Origin: Burkholderia sp. GAS332
GTDB lineage: Bacteria > Pseudomonadota > Gammaproteobacteria > Burkholderiales > Burkholderiaceae
Direction: 5' to 3'
Length of the DNA: 64,000 bases
Assembly: GCA_900142905.1 (NCBI GenBank)
Contig: FSRV01000001.1
Coordinates: 1,612,001 to 1,676,000, forward strand
Shown here: piece after piece, positions 8,952-17,421 of the stretch
Numbering within the stretch: the first letter of the stretch is position 1
How the letters are laid out: each line of letters opens with the position of its first letter
Position numbers and translations under genes: made by a program
The notes under the pieces: generated by a model
What the model was told of the DNA's origin: nothing
The model's input: the letters and a program-made list of their open reading frames with translations, nothing else
Databases searched by the model: none

Positions 8952-9060
8952 TGTAGCGCAGCGAGTGACTAGCAAATGGCGCAAAAAAGCGCTGAAAGTA
9001 ACGTTATTCGGCGCAAACTAGCCGACGTATCCGTCGATCGGCAGTCAAATCAGGTTGCGC

Positions 9061-9116
9061 CGCAACAATTTTCCGCATTATGAGATTCGATCTCGTAATT
9101 CGAAAATTTTGTTGCG
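9061..9116. promoter_or_regulatory. Compound palindrome upstream of aceE
   Basis: Two nested inverted repeats share one centre near 9088. The outer arms are CGCAACAATTTTC (9061-9073) and GAAAATTTTGTTGCG (9102-9116), complementary apart from a 2-base bulge. The inner arms are ATTATGAGAT (9077-9086) and ATCTCGTAAT (9090-9099), with one mismatch. It lies between the sensor kinase start and the aceE -10 element at 9136-9141, where a regulator of either gene could bind. It could also form a cruciform or an RNA stem. Confidence 0.7.
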
Positions 9117-9135
9117 CGGACGTCGGGACCCCTTT

Positions 9136-9141
9136 TACAAT
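9136..9141 (+). promoter_or_regulatory. Candidate -10 element for aceE
   Basis: TACAAT within CCTTTTACAATCGG, 20 bases downstream of the compound palindrome. The -35 region would fall at about 9113-9118, overlapping the right palindrome arm and with a poor match to consensus. The predicted leader is about 70 bases. Confidence 0.45.
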
Positions 9142-9217
9142 CGGCCGAAGCTGCCGCGGTCGTGCTTCGTCCGCGTCGTCTGTTCAAAGAGCGTTCCTCT
9201 AAACCCAGGAGACGAGC

Positions 9218-11914
9218 ATGTCCGCTGTACCCGACGAAGTCATGAAATATGTCGCTGCCGAAAAAGACGACGATCCCCAGGAAACCGGCGAATGGCTGGA
9301 AGCGCTGGATGGCGTGATTTCTGCTGTAGGCCCCGATCGTGCTCACTATCTGATCGAGAAGCAGATCGAATTCGCCCGTGTACACGGCGAGCATTTGCCG
9401 TTCTCCGCTAACACCCCGTACATCAACACGATTCCCGTGTCGCGTCAGGCGCCGATCCCCGGCGACCAGGACCTCGAACACCGTATCCGCTCGTACACGC
9501 GCTGGAACGCCATCGCCATGGTGCTGCGCGCGGGCAAGGACACGAACGTCGGCGGCCATATCGCCTCGTTCGCGTCGGCCGCCACGCTGTACGACGTCGG
9601 CTACAACCACTTCTGGCACGCACCGTCGGCCGAACATGGCGGCGATCTCGTGTTCGTGCAGGGTCACTCGTCGCCGGGTGTCTACTCGCGCGCGTTCCTG
9701 CTCGGCCGTCTGACCGAAAACCAGCTCGACAACTTCCGTCAGGAAGTGGGCGGCGAGGGCATCTCGTCGTACCCGCACCCGTGGCTGATGCCGGACTTCT
9801 GGCAATTCCCAACCGTCTCGATGGGCCTCGGCCCGATCATGGCGATCTATCAGGCACGCTTCATGAAGTACATGCAGGCGCGCGGCATTGCGAAGACCGA
9901 AGGCCGCAAGGTCTGGGCTTTCCTCGGCGACGGCGAAACGGATGAACCGGAATCGCTCGGCGCAATCGGCATGGCCGGTCGCGAACGCCTCGACAACCTC
10001 GTGTTCGTGATCAATTGCAACCTGCAGCGCCTGGATGGACCGGTGCGTGGTAACGGCAAGATCATCCAGGAACTCGAAAGCGAATTCCGCGGCGCCGGCT
10101 GGAACGTCATCAAGGTCGTCTGGGGCAGCCGCTGGGATGCGCTGTTCCAACGCGACAAGTCGGGCGCGCTGATGCGCCGGATGATGGAAGTGGTCGACGG
10201 CGAATATCAGACGTACAAGTCGGAATCGGGCGCGTTTGTGCGCGAGCACTTCTTCAACACGCCGGAACTGAAGGCGCTGGTCGCCGACTGGTCCGACGAA
10301 GACGTGTGGAACCTGAACCGTGGCGGCCACGATCCGCACAAGATCTACGCCGCGTTCACCGAAGCGACGAACTCGAAGGGCCAGCCGACCGTCATCCTCG
10401 CGAAGACGATCAAGGGCTACGGCATGGGCGAAGCCGGTCAGGCGATGAACATCACCCACCAGCAGAAGAAGCTGCACGTGGATCAGCTGAAGAAATTCCG
10501 CGATCAGTTCCGCCTGCCGATCTCCGACGAAGAACTCGTCAACGTGCCGTACCTCAAGTTCGAAGAAGGTTCGAAGGAACTCGAGTACATGCGTGCCCGC
10601 CGTCAGGACCTCGGTGGTTATCTGCCGGCGCGCCGTCAGAAGGCCGAGTCGCTGCCGGTGCCGGCGCTGGACGCGTTCGAGCCGCTGCTGAAGGGCACGG
10701 GCGAAGGCCGCGAGATCTCCACGACGATGGCGTTCGTGCGGATTCTCAATATCCTGCTGAAAGACAAGGCGCTCGGTAAGCGCATCGTGCCGATCGTGCC
10801 GGACGAATCGCGTACCTTCGGTATGGAAGGCCTGTTCCGCCAGATCGGTATCTGGAATCAGGAGGGCCAGAAATATGTGCCGGAAGATTCTGACCAGCTG
10901 ATGTTCTACCGCGAATCGGAAAGCGGTCAGATCTTGCAGGAAGGCATCAACGAAGCCGGTGGGATGTGTGACTGGATCGCAGCCGCGACGTCGTACTCGA
11001 CGCACGGCGAGATCATGATCCCGTTCTACATCTTCTACTCGATGTTCGGCTTCCAGCGTATCGGCGACCTGGCATGGGCGGCGGGCGACATGCGTTCGCG
11101 CGGCTTCCTGCTGGGCGGCACGGCTGGCCGCACGACGCTGAACGGCGAAGGTCTGCAACACGAAGACGGCCACTCGCTGTTGTGGGCGGCTTCGGTGCCG
11201 AACTGCATCAGCTATGACCCGACGTTCGGTTACGAACTCGCCGTCATCATGCAAGACGGTCTGCGCCGCATGGTTGCCGATCAGGAAGACGTGTATTACT
11301 ACATCACGGTGATGAACGAGAACTACGAGCACCCGGCGATTCCGCAGGGCGACACTGTAGCGGCCGACATCATCAAGGGTATGTACTCGTTCAAGAAGGC
11401 CGATGCTGATAAGAAGGCACCGCGCGTTCAGCTGATGGGCGCGGGCACGATCTTCAATGAAGTGATCGCCGCTGCTGGTCTGCTGAAGAACGACTGGGGC
11501 GTTGCTGCCGACCTGTGGAGCGTGCCGAGCTTCACCGAACTGGCTCGCGAAGGTCACGAAGTGCAGCGCTGGAACCTGCTGCACCCGACCGAAGAGAAGA
11601 AGCTCTCGCACGTCGAGAAGCTCTTGAAGGACGCACAAGGTCCGGTCATCGCATCGACTGACTACGTGCGCGCGCTGACCGAGCAGATCCGCGCGTTCGT
11701 GCCGCAGAAGTTCGTCGTGCTGGGCACGGATGGCTACGGCCGTTCGGACACGCGTGAAAAGCTGCGTCACTTCTTCGAAGTCGACCGCTACTGGGTCACG
11801 GTTGCCGCGTTGAATGCACTGGCAGATGAAGGCACGATCGAACGCAAGGTCGTCGCCGAGGCGCTCAAGAAGTACAACCTTGATCCCGCCAAACCCAACC
11901 CGATGACCGTCTAA
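9218..11914 (+). CDS. aceE: Pyruvate dehydrogenase E1 component, homodimeric type
   Basis: The 898-residue enzyme decarboxylates pyruvate with thiamine diphosphate and passes the acetyl group to the E2 lipoyl arms. It has the single-chain E1 build of proteobacteria. The ThDP/Mg motif starts at GDGETDEPES and ends at NCNLQRLDGP around residues 230-275. Other family blocks are GFNHFWHA-like NHFWHAPSAEHGGD, KTIKGYGMGEAGQ, PDESRTFGMEGLFRQ and the C-terminal GTDGYGRSDTREKLR. The ATG at 9218 follows CCCAGGAGACGAGC, a good ribosome binding site. It is the first gene of aceE-aceF-lpdA and is divergent from the two-component pair. The very long open frame on its opposite strand is a composition artefact. 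Confidence 0.98.
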   Translation: MSAVPDEVMKYVAAEKDDDPQETGEWLEALDGVISAVGPDRAHYLIEKQIEFARVHGEHLPFSANTPYINTIPVSRQAPIPGDQDLEHRIRSYTRWNAIAMVLRAGKDTNVGGHIASFASAATLYDVGYNHFWHAPSAEHGGDLVFVQGHSSPGVYSRAFLLGRLTENQLDNFRQEVGGEGISSYPHPWLMPDFWQFPTVSMGLGPIMAIYQARFMKYMQARGIAKTEGRKVWAFLGDGETDEPESLGAIGMAGRERLDNLVFVINCNLQRLDGPVRGNGKIIQELESEFRGAGWNVIKVVWGSRWDALFQRDKSGALMRRMMEVVDGEYQTYKSESGAFVREHFFNTPELKALVADWSDEDVWNLNRGGHDPHKIYAAFTEATNSKGQPTVILAKTIKGYGMGEAGQAMNITHQQKKLHVDQLKKFRDQFRLPISDEELVNVPYLKFEEGSKELEYMRARRQDLGGYLPARRQKAESLPVPALDAFEPLLKGTGEGREISTTMAFVRILNILLKDKALGKRIVPIVPDESRTFGMEGLFRQIGIWNQEGQKYVPEDSDQLMFYRESESGQILQEGINEAGGMCDWIAAATSYSTHGEIMIPFYIFYSMFGFQRIGDLAWAAGDMRSRGFLLGGTAGRTTLNGEGLQHEDGHSLLWAASVPNCISYDPTFGYELAVIMQDGLRRMVADQEDVYYYITVMNENYEHPAIPQGDTVAADIIKGMYSFKKADADKKAPRVQLMGAGTIFNEVIAAAGLLKNDWGVAADLWSVPSFTELAREGHEVQRWNLLHPTEEKKLSHVEKLLKDAQGPVIASTDYVRALTEQIRAFVPQKFVVLGTDGYGRSDTREKLRHFFEVDRYWVTVAALNALADEGTIERKVVAEALKKYNLDPAKPNPMTV

Positions 11915-11998
11915 GGCATCATTCCCCGTGTGCCACGGCGTGCGCGCCTGCTCTGATCAACAGGGCAGGCGGCGTGCGCGGCCCAGGAGACACTAACA

Positions 11999-13657
11999 AT
12001 GAGTCAAGCGATCGAAGTCAAAGTGCCGGACATCGGCGATTACACGGACATTCCGGTGATCGAGGTGCTGGTGAAGGCGGGTGATACCGTCGAGAAAGAG
12101 CAATCGCTCGTTACGCTGGAATCCGACAAGGCGACCATGGACGTGCCGAGCTCGGCGGCCGGCGTCGTCAAGGAAGTGAAGGTCAAGGTCGGCGACAACG
12201 TGTCGGAAGGTTCGCTGATCGTCGTGCTGGAAGGCGCGGGCGCTGCGGCTGCCGCGCCGGCACCGGCGCCTGCTGCTGCACCGGCTCCCGCTGCTGCACC
12301 GGCGGCTGCGCCGGCCGCTGCGCCGGCACCGGCTGCCGCCGGCGGTGGTCTGCAAGAAGTCAAAGTGCCGGATATCGGCGACTACAAAGACATCCCCGTG
12401 ATCGAAGTCACGGTGAAGGTCGGCGATCGCGTCGAGAAAGAGCAGTCGCTGGTGACGCTCGAATCCGACAAGGCGACCATGGACGTGCCGAGCTCGGCCG
12501 CCGGCGTCGTCAAGGAAGTGAAGGTCAAGGTCGGCGATAACGTGTCGGAAGGCTCGGTCATCGTCGTGCTGGAAGCGGATGGTGCTGCTGCACCGGCTGC
12601 CGCGCCGGCCCCGAAGCAGGCTGCGCTCGAGAAGCCGTCGGATGCGCCGGCTGCTCCGTCGCCGGCTCCGGCTTCGCCGTCTGCGCTTGCGCAGGCGCCG
12701 CTGATTCCGGCCGGCGAGGGTGGGGCGCGGCGTGCGAGCCACGCGTCGCCGTCCGTGCGCAAGTTCGCGCGCGAACTCGGCGTCGACGTGGTGCAAGTCC
12801 AGGGCACGGGTCCGAAGGGCCGTATTACGCAAGCGGACGTGACCGGCTTCATCAAGGGTGTGATGACGGGGCAGCGTGCTGCGCCGGCAGGCGCTGCTGC
12901 ACCGGCAGGCGCGGGTGGCGGCGAGTTGAATCTGCTGCCGTGGCCGAAGGTCGACTTCACCAAGTTCGGTCCGGTCGATCCGAAGCCGCTGTCGCGCATC
13001 AAGAAGATCTCGGGCGCGAATCTGCATCGCAACTGGGTCATGATTCCGCACGTCACGAACAACGACGAAGCGGACATCACCGATCTCGAAGCGCTGCGCG
13101 TGCAGTTGAACAAGGAAAACGAAAAGGCCGGCGTGAAGATCACGATGCTGGCGTTCGTCATCAAGGCGGTCGTGTCCGCCCTGAAGCAGTTCCCGACGTT
13201 CAACGCGAGCCTCGACGGCGATAACCTAGTGTTCAAGCAGTATTACCACATTGGGTTTGCTGCCGATACGCCGAATGGTCTCGTCGTTCCGGTGATTCGT
13301 GATGCCGACAAGAAGGGTTTGATCGATATCGCGAAGGAAATGGCCGATCTGTCGAAGGCCGCGCGTGATGGCAAGCTGAAGCCGGATCAGATGCAAGGTG
13401 GTTGCTTCTCGATTTCTTCGCTTGGTGGCATTGGCGGGACTAACTTCACGCCGATTATCAATGCGCCGGAAGTCGCCATTCTTGGCCTGTCGCGTGGCGC
13501 GACGAAGCCGGTTTGGGATGGCAAGCAGTTTGTGCCGCGGCTGATTCTGCCGCTGTCGTTGTCGTATGACCATCGAGTGATCGATGGCGCTGCGGCGGCG
13601 CGGTTCAATGCTTATCTGGGTGCGATTCTTGCCGATTTTCGGCGTGTGATTCTTTGA
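11999..13657 (+). CDS. aceF: Dihydrolipoamide acetyltransferase, PDH E2 component
   Basis: A 552-residue core protein of the pyruvate dehydrogenase complex. It has two N-terminal lipoyl domains, each with the lipoylated Lys in ESDKATMDVPSS, 114 residues apart and joined by Ala/Pro-rich flexible linkers. A peripheral subunit-binding domain follows (ASPSVRKFARELGVD, then GPKGRITQADV). The C-terminal catalytic domain ends with LSYDHRVIDGAAAARF, where His and Asp are the acetyl-transfer residues. It has AGGAG just before the start. The two lipoyl modules are almost identical in DNA as well as protein. Confidence 0.97.
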   Translation: MSQAIEVKVPDIGDYTDIPVIEVLVKAGDTVEKEQSLVTLESDKATMDVPSSAAGVVKEVKVKVGDNVSEGSLIVVLEGAGAAAAAPAPAPAAAPAPAAAPAAAPAAAPAPAAAGGGLQEVKVPDIGDYKDIPVIEVTVKVGDRVEKEQSLVTLESDKATMDVPSSAAGVVKEVKVKVGDNVSEGSVIVVLEADGAAAPAAAPAPKQAALEKPSDAPAAPSPAPASPSALAQAPLIPAGEGGARRASHASPSVRKFARELGVDVVQVQGTGPKGRITQADVTGFIKGVMTGQRAAPAGAAAPAGAGGGELNLLPWPKVDFTKFGPVDPKPLSRIKKISGANLHRNWVMIPHVTNNDEADITDLEALRVQLNKENEKAGVKITMLAFVIKAVVSALKQFPTFNASLDGDNLVFKQYYHIGFAADTPNGLVVPVIRDADKKGLIDIAKEMADLSKAARDGKLKPDQMQGGCFSISSLGGIGGTNFTPIINAPEVAILGLSRGATKPVWDGKQFVPRLILPLSLSYDHRVIDGAAAARFNAYLGAILADFRRVIL

Positions 13658-13766
13658 TCGTGGGTTGAGGTTTTTTGCTCGCAGCGCGGTTTTGGTGGTT
13701 ATCCGCGCTTCTCGTTGAACTTGCTTTCTTGTCGGTCTATTAGTGTCGCCCCTGTGCGGGGCGGCA

Positions 13767-13799
13767 CCTACTTTTCTTTGTCTTCCAAAGAAAAGTAGG
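13767..13799. repeat. Perfect 14-bp inverted repeat between aceF and lpdA
   Basis: CCTACTTTTCTTTG (13767-13780) pairs perfectly with CAAAGAAAAGTAGG (13786-13799) around TCTTC. The aceF-lpdA gap here is 265 bases, wide for co-transcribed genes. From memory, very similar stems with this core recur between genes in Burkholderia genomes, so this is probably a dispersed intergenic element; it may also act as an attenuator or mRNA-stabilising hairpin. Only one copy is seen in this window. Confidence 0.7.
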
Positions 13800-13922
13800 C
13801 AAAAGAAAGGCGCGTCCTTGGGCGGACGGCAAAGGATGTTTCTGTTCGCCGTGCCGCTAGCTTTTAGGCTGTCTCGGAGTGGGTTCTTCGCCTCATCACG
13901 ATCAATAAGAGAAGGGGACACC

Positions 13923-15737
13923 ATGAGTCTCGTCGAAGTAAAAGTGCCGGATATCGGTGACTTCAAAGACGTCGATGTCATCGAAGTCAATATCAAACCG
14001 GGCGATGTCATCGAGAACGAACAGGCGCTGATGACGCTCGAGTCCGATAAGGCCTCCATCGAAGTGCCGAGCGATACCGCCGGCACAGTCAAGGAAGTGC
14101 GCGTCAAAACCGGCGACAAAGTCTCGCAAGGTACGGTCATCGCACTGGTCGAAACGTCTGCGGACGCGGCGCCGGCTAAGGCACCTGAGAAAGCGCCCGC
14201 TCCAGCGGCCGCAGCGCCTGCACCGGCACCTGCACCGGCACCGGCACCGGCACCGGCACCGGCACCGGCACCGGCACCGAAAGCTGCCGCGCCCGCTCCG
14301 CAAGCCGGTAGCTTCTCCGGTAACGCGGACATCGAGTGCGACACGCTCGTGCTCGGTTCAGGCCCCGGCGGTTACTCGGCTGCGTTCCGCTCGGCCGACC
14401 TCGGCATGAAGACGGTGCTCGTCGAACGTTATTCAACGCTCGGCGGTGTGTGTCTGAATGTCGGCTGTATCCCGTCGAAGGCGTTGCTGCATACCGCGCT
14501 CGTCATCGACGAAGCCGAAGCGCTCGGCTCGCATGGCATCACGTTCGGCAAGCCGCAAATCGATCTGGACAAGCTGCGCGACTTCAAGTCGGGCGTCGTC
14601 AAGAAGCTCACCGGCGGTCTCGCCGGCATGGCCAAGATGCGCAAGGTCGAAGTCGTGACGGGCACCGGCTCGTTCGTCGATCCGCATCACATGGAAGTGC
14701 AGACCGAAGGCGGTAAGAAGGTCGTCAAGTTCAAGCAGGCGATCATCGCCGCAGGCTCGGAAGCGGTGAAGCTGCCGTTCATTCCGGAAGATCCGCGGGT
14801 GGTCGATTCGACCGGCGCGCTCGAACTGCGTCAGATTCCGCAACGCATGCTCGTGATCGGTGGCGGCATCATCGGTCTCGAAATGGCGACGGTCTATGCC
14901 ACGCTCGGCGCGCAAATCGATGTGGTCGAAATGCTCGACGGCCTGATGGCCGGCGCGGATCGCGATCTGGTCAAGGTCTGGGAGAAGTACAACAGCAAGC
15001 GTTTCGCCAACGTCATGCTGAAGACCAAAACCACCGCGGCAGAAGCGAAAGACGACGGTATCTATGTGTCGTTCGAAGGCGAAAAGGCCCCGGCCGAAGC
15101 GCAACGCTATGACCTCGTGCTGGTCGCCGTCGGCCGTACGCCGAATGGCAAGAAGATCGGCGCGGACAAGGCAGGCGTGGCGGTCACGGATCGCGGCTTC
15201 ATCGACGTCGACAAGCAGATGCGCACCAACGTGCCGCACATCTTCGCGATCGGCGATATCGTCGGTCAGCCGATGCTCGCGCACAAAGCCGTGCATGAAG
15301 CGCACGTCGCCGCTGAAGTGGCTCACGGCGAGAAGGCGTACTTCGATGCGATGCAGATTCCGTCGGTCGCTTACACCGATCCGGAAGTGGCGTGGGCCGG
15401 CAAGACGGAAGATCAGCTTAAGGCCGAGGGCATCAAGTTCGGCAAAGCGGTGTTCCCGTGGGCAGCCTCGGGTCGTGCAATCGCCAACGGCCGCGACGAA
15501 GGCTTCACCAAGCTGCTGTTCGACGAAGAAACGCATCGCGTGATCGGCGGCGGGATTGTCGGTTTGAACGCAGGCGATCTGATCAGCGAAGTCTGTCTCG
15601 CGATCGAAATGGGTGCGGATGCAACGGATATCGGTAAGACGATTCACCCGCATCCGACGCTCGGTGAATCGATCGGGATGGCCGCCGAGTTGTACGAAGG
15701 CGTCTGCACCGACTTGCCGCCGCAGAAAAAGAAGTAA
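13923..15737 (+). CDS. lpdA: Dihydrolipoamide dehydrogenase (PDH E3) with N-terminal lipoyl domain
   Basis: A 604-residue FAD flavoprotein that re-oxidises the E2 lipoyl groups with NAD. Residues 1-80 are a lipoyl domain with ESDKASIEVPSD, followed by an Ala-Pro linker made of a DNA hexamer repeat. The E3 part then shows the FAD-binding GSGPGGYSAAF, the redox disulfide in GGVCLNVGCIPSK, the NAD-binding GGGIIGLEMATVYATLG, and the C-terminal HPHPTLGE catalytic His-Glu pair. The ATG at 13923 follows GAAGGGGA and gives the family start MSLVEVKVPDIGDF; an open frame extending 60 codons further upstream is not conserved in character. Lipoyl-tagged E3 is known from beta-proteobacteria and Neisseria. 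Confidence 0.97.
   Translation: MSLVEVKVPDIGDFKDVDVIEVNIKPGDVIENEQALMTLESDKASIEVPSDTAGTVKEVRVKTGDKVSQGTVIALVETSADAAPAKAPEKAPAPAAAAPAPAPAPAPAPAPAPAPAPAPKAAAPAPQAGSFSGNADIECDTLVLGSGPGGYSAAFRSADLGMKTVLVERYSTLGGVCLNVGCIPSKALLHTALVIDEAEALGSHGITFGKPQIDLDKLRDFKSGVVKKLTGGLAGMAKMRKVEVVTGTGSFVDPHHMEVQTEGGKKVVKFKQAIIAAGSEAVKLPFIPEDPRVVDSTGALELRQIPQRMLVIGGGIIGLEMATVYATLGAQIDVVEMLDGLMAGADRDLVKVWEKYNSKRFANVMLKTKTTAAEAKDDGIYVSFEGEKAPAEAQRYDLVLVAVGRTPNGKKIGADKAGVAVTDRGFIDVDKQMRTNVPHIFAIGDIVGQPMLAHKAVHEAHVAAEVAHGEKAYFDAMQIPSVAYTDPEVAWAGKTEDQLKAEGIKFGKAVFPWAASGRAIANGRDEGFTKLLFDEETHRVIGGGIVGLNAGDLISEVCLAIEMGADATDIGKTIHPHPTLGESIGMAAELYEGVCTDLPPQKKK
14232..14279 (+). repeat. Eight perfect GCACCG hexamers in the lpdA linker
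   Basis: The unit GCACCG is repeated eight times without interruption, with further degenerate copies upstream. It encodes an Ala-Pro linker between the lipoyl domain and the flavoprotein core. Gain or loss of a unit keeps the reading frame, so copy number could drift without breaking the gene. Confidence 0.9.
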
Positions 15738-15784
15738 TGCCGCTGGGTCCGCCTGCTTGCAGGTGGGCCCGAAGAAGCAGAGGC

Positions 15785-15826
15785 AAAAAAAACGGCGCGC
15801 CCCGCAAAGGGCGCGCCGTTTTTTTA
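15785..15826 (+). terminator. Intrinsic terminator of the PDH genes
   Basis: AACGGCGCGCCC (15791-15802) pairs with GGGCGCGCCGTT (15809-15820) and is followed by a T run; the A run on the other side makes it potentially bidirectional. It lies 48 bases after the lpdA stop. Confidence 0.88.
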
Positions 15827-15896
15827 TAGCAAGCAGCGTAGCGCGTTTGTCGTGAAGCGACGCATGAACCATGCGCCACGCACCTCAGGCAGCGGG

Positions 15897-15923
15897 AAAA
15901 AAAATCCCGGCCTTTTCGCCGGG
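15897..15923 (-). terminator. Intrinsic terminator of the phasin gene
   Basis: CCCGGC at 15906-15911 pairs with GCCGGG at 15918-15923. On the minus strand the stem is followed by eight T residues. A further stem (CGATACG/CGTATCG, 15928-15949) and a GC-rich stem near 16024-16053 lie closer to the phasin stop. The 15738-16071 gap is thus filled by the termination signals of two convergent genes. Confidence 0.7.
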
Positions 15924-16071
15924 CAAACGATACGCTATTCAACGTATCGGAGCGTTCGGCCTGGTGAAACCGTGTGAGCGGCAACGGCACGACGCTGTTG
16001 CTTGTACGCTGTTGCTAAAATCGCGCCGGCCCAGCCTGTGAGGCGGGCCGGCGTGACATGCGGCTTGAAAC

Positions 16072-16644
16072 TTAGACTGCCTTCTTGGCCGAGCGCGATG
16101 CTTGTGCAGCGGCTTGCGATGCTGCCTTCGATGCGGCCGTTGCGGCTGCATTGAAGTTGCTTTCGGCGATTTCGACAGCTTGCTTGGCTGCCTTGTGGAC
16201 CGTTTCGTACGTGGTGTTGGCGGCGGTGATAGCCGACTTCATCACGGCGACAGCGGTTTCCGAACCAGCCGGGGCATTCTTCGCAACGTTTTCGACGAGC
16301 GATTGGACCTTGCGGTTTTGCTCTTCGAATTGGGCTTCAGCGACGCGGGTGAATTCACCTTGCGTTGCCGACACGATTTCATACACATGGCGGCCGTACG
16401 ACAGCGCCTTTTCAGCCACCGGCTGTGCAAGGCTTGCTTGCAGGGCCAGCAATTCTTGCGCGTCCTTCACCGACAGTGCGCGTTGGGCATTTTCCTGGCT
16501 TTCCGCGAGTGTCGATTTCACGACTTGCAGATTCAGCTCCACCAGCTTTTCGACGCCTTCAAATGCCTTGGTCGTCAGGCCGAACAACGTTTCAAAGTTG
16601 GCTTTCTGGGCTGCAGCGAATTGCTCAGGGGTCAGCAGAGTCAT
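16072..16644 (-). CDS. phaP: Phasin (PHA granule-associated protein)
   Basis: The 190-residue product is a typical Burkholderiales phasin: it opens [20 protein letters not shown], is almost wholly amphipathic helix without membrane segments, and ends in an Ala/Ser/Lys-rich tail (SAKKAV). Phasins coat polyhydroxyalkanoate granules in the cytoplasm and control granule size. It converges on the PDH genes, which supply acetyl-CoA. A strong promoter and a 15-bp palindrome lie upstream. Family assignment is firm; the phaP symbol is used in the broad sense because several paralogs usually exist per genome. Confidence 0.92.
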   Translation of the reverse strand: MTLLTPEQFAAAQKANFETLFGLTTKAFEGVEKLVELNLQVVKSTLAESQENAQRALSVKDAQELLALQASLAQPVAEKALSYGRHVYEIVSATQGEFTRVAEAQFEEQNRKVQSLVENVAKNAPAGSETAVAVMKSAITAANTTYETVHKAAKQAVEIAESNFNAAATAASKAASQAAAQASRSAKKAV

Positions 16645-16759
16645 GGTTTACGCTCCTGGATCGCGGCCTGTCTGTGCGGACCGCATTGGGTTAGTGGCGA
16701 GACGCTTTAAGATCGTCTCCCCGGACCGCGATGTTTTGTGCATCGCAGCAATGGTTCCC

Positions 16760-16787
16760 ATTTTAGGATGGCCACAACGAATGTCAA
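16760..16787 (-). promoter_or_regulatory. Sigma-70-type promoter of the phasin gene
   Basis: On the minus strand TTGACA (16787-16782) and TAAAAT (16765-16760) are separated by 16 bases. The predicted transcription start near 16752 gives a leader of about 108 bases. Confidence 0.7.
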
Positions 16788-16794
16788 GCGTTTT

Positions 16795-16809
16795 TTGTGC
16801 GCCGCACAA
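16795..16809. promoter_or_regulatory. 15-bp palindrome directly upstream of the phasin -35
   Basis: TTGTGCG-C-CGCACAA is a perfect inverted repeat with a single central base, 7 bases upstream of the -35 hexamer. Its place and symmetry suggest a dimeric regulator site. PhaR, the known phasin regulator that binds TGC/GCA-rich DNA, is a candidate, but no phaR is present in the window. Confidence 0.55.
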
Positions 16810-17357
16810 TGTCGATAAATTGCTGATAAAACAATACCTTATGCAGTAAGCATGACATTCAGATGACGCAAGGCAATTCTCTCGTCGCACCGTGCTGGTG
16901 CGGGATGAATCTGTATTTGTTACCGATTTCAGGGGAGATTTCGACCGCTGGCGAGAATCGGCCTTGGCTGGAAAGTCAGGGCAGGTTTGACAAAAAATGC
17001 ATCAATTGGCCATCTCGATGTAAACCAGAAAGTGTCACGGAACGTTAATGCTCTATGCCGGTCGAATGCGCTTGGCGGTCTCCAGCAGGTGTTTAACAGC
17101 CTGTAGCGAGGCCCCTGCGACGTTCCTGCGCGCCGGCAAGGCTTTACATGCCTGCGCTCAGCCCGTATTTCCCCTGATCAAGGTTGTCTCGAAATTGCCG
17201 TTATGCTGAAAGAATCACCTCGATTCCGGCACGTGGCGGCAAAGGCGAGACGAAGCGCGCTGGCGATCGTTTTTTTCGATCGAAGCGCGGCACTTATTTG
17301 TGTTTTTGCGATCGGAGCTTACAAGCCGGTTTAAGGAGCGCGTATAAGTGCTTCAAA
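16810..17357. other. 548-base gap between phasin and pbpG promoters, no gene seen
   Basis: A few short open frames occur (for example 16863-17048, plus strand), but none has a convincing ribosome binding site or recognisable product. Base composition is somewhat less GC-rich than the neighbouring genes. No stem with a T tail was found. Confidence 0.5.
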
Positions 17358-17386
17358 TTGCTAATTTTTCGTTGTTTTACTACACT
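17358..17386 (+). promoter_or_regulatory. Candidate sigma-70 promoter of pbpG
   Basis: TTGCTA (17358-17363) and TACACT (17381-17386) are exactly 17 bases apart, in a locally AT-rich stretch. The start near 17393 would leave a leader of about 29 bases. Confidence 0.55.
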
Positions 17387-17421
17387 TGCGGAAACCTCTT
17401 GCCGCTCCCTACCGAACACCC

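Noticed and set aside
9050..11770. A 906-codon open frame antisense to aceE
   Set aside because: It exactly shadows aceE. In GC-rich genes the codon-position bias leaves an antisense frame free of stops. The translation is rich in His, Arg, Val and Leu and resembles no protein.
14433..15872. A 479-codon open frame antisense to lpdA
   Set aside because: Shadow frame; it also runs through the lpdA terminator stem.
16863..17048. A 61-codon frame in the phasin-pbpG gap
   Set aside because: No ribosome binding site, no recognisable sequence; could be chance in this less GC-rich stretch.
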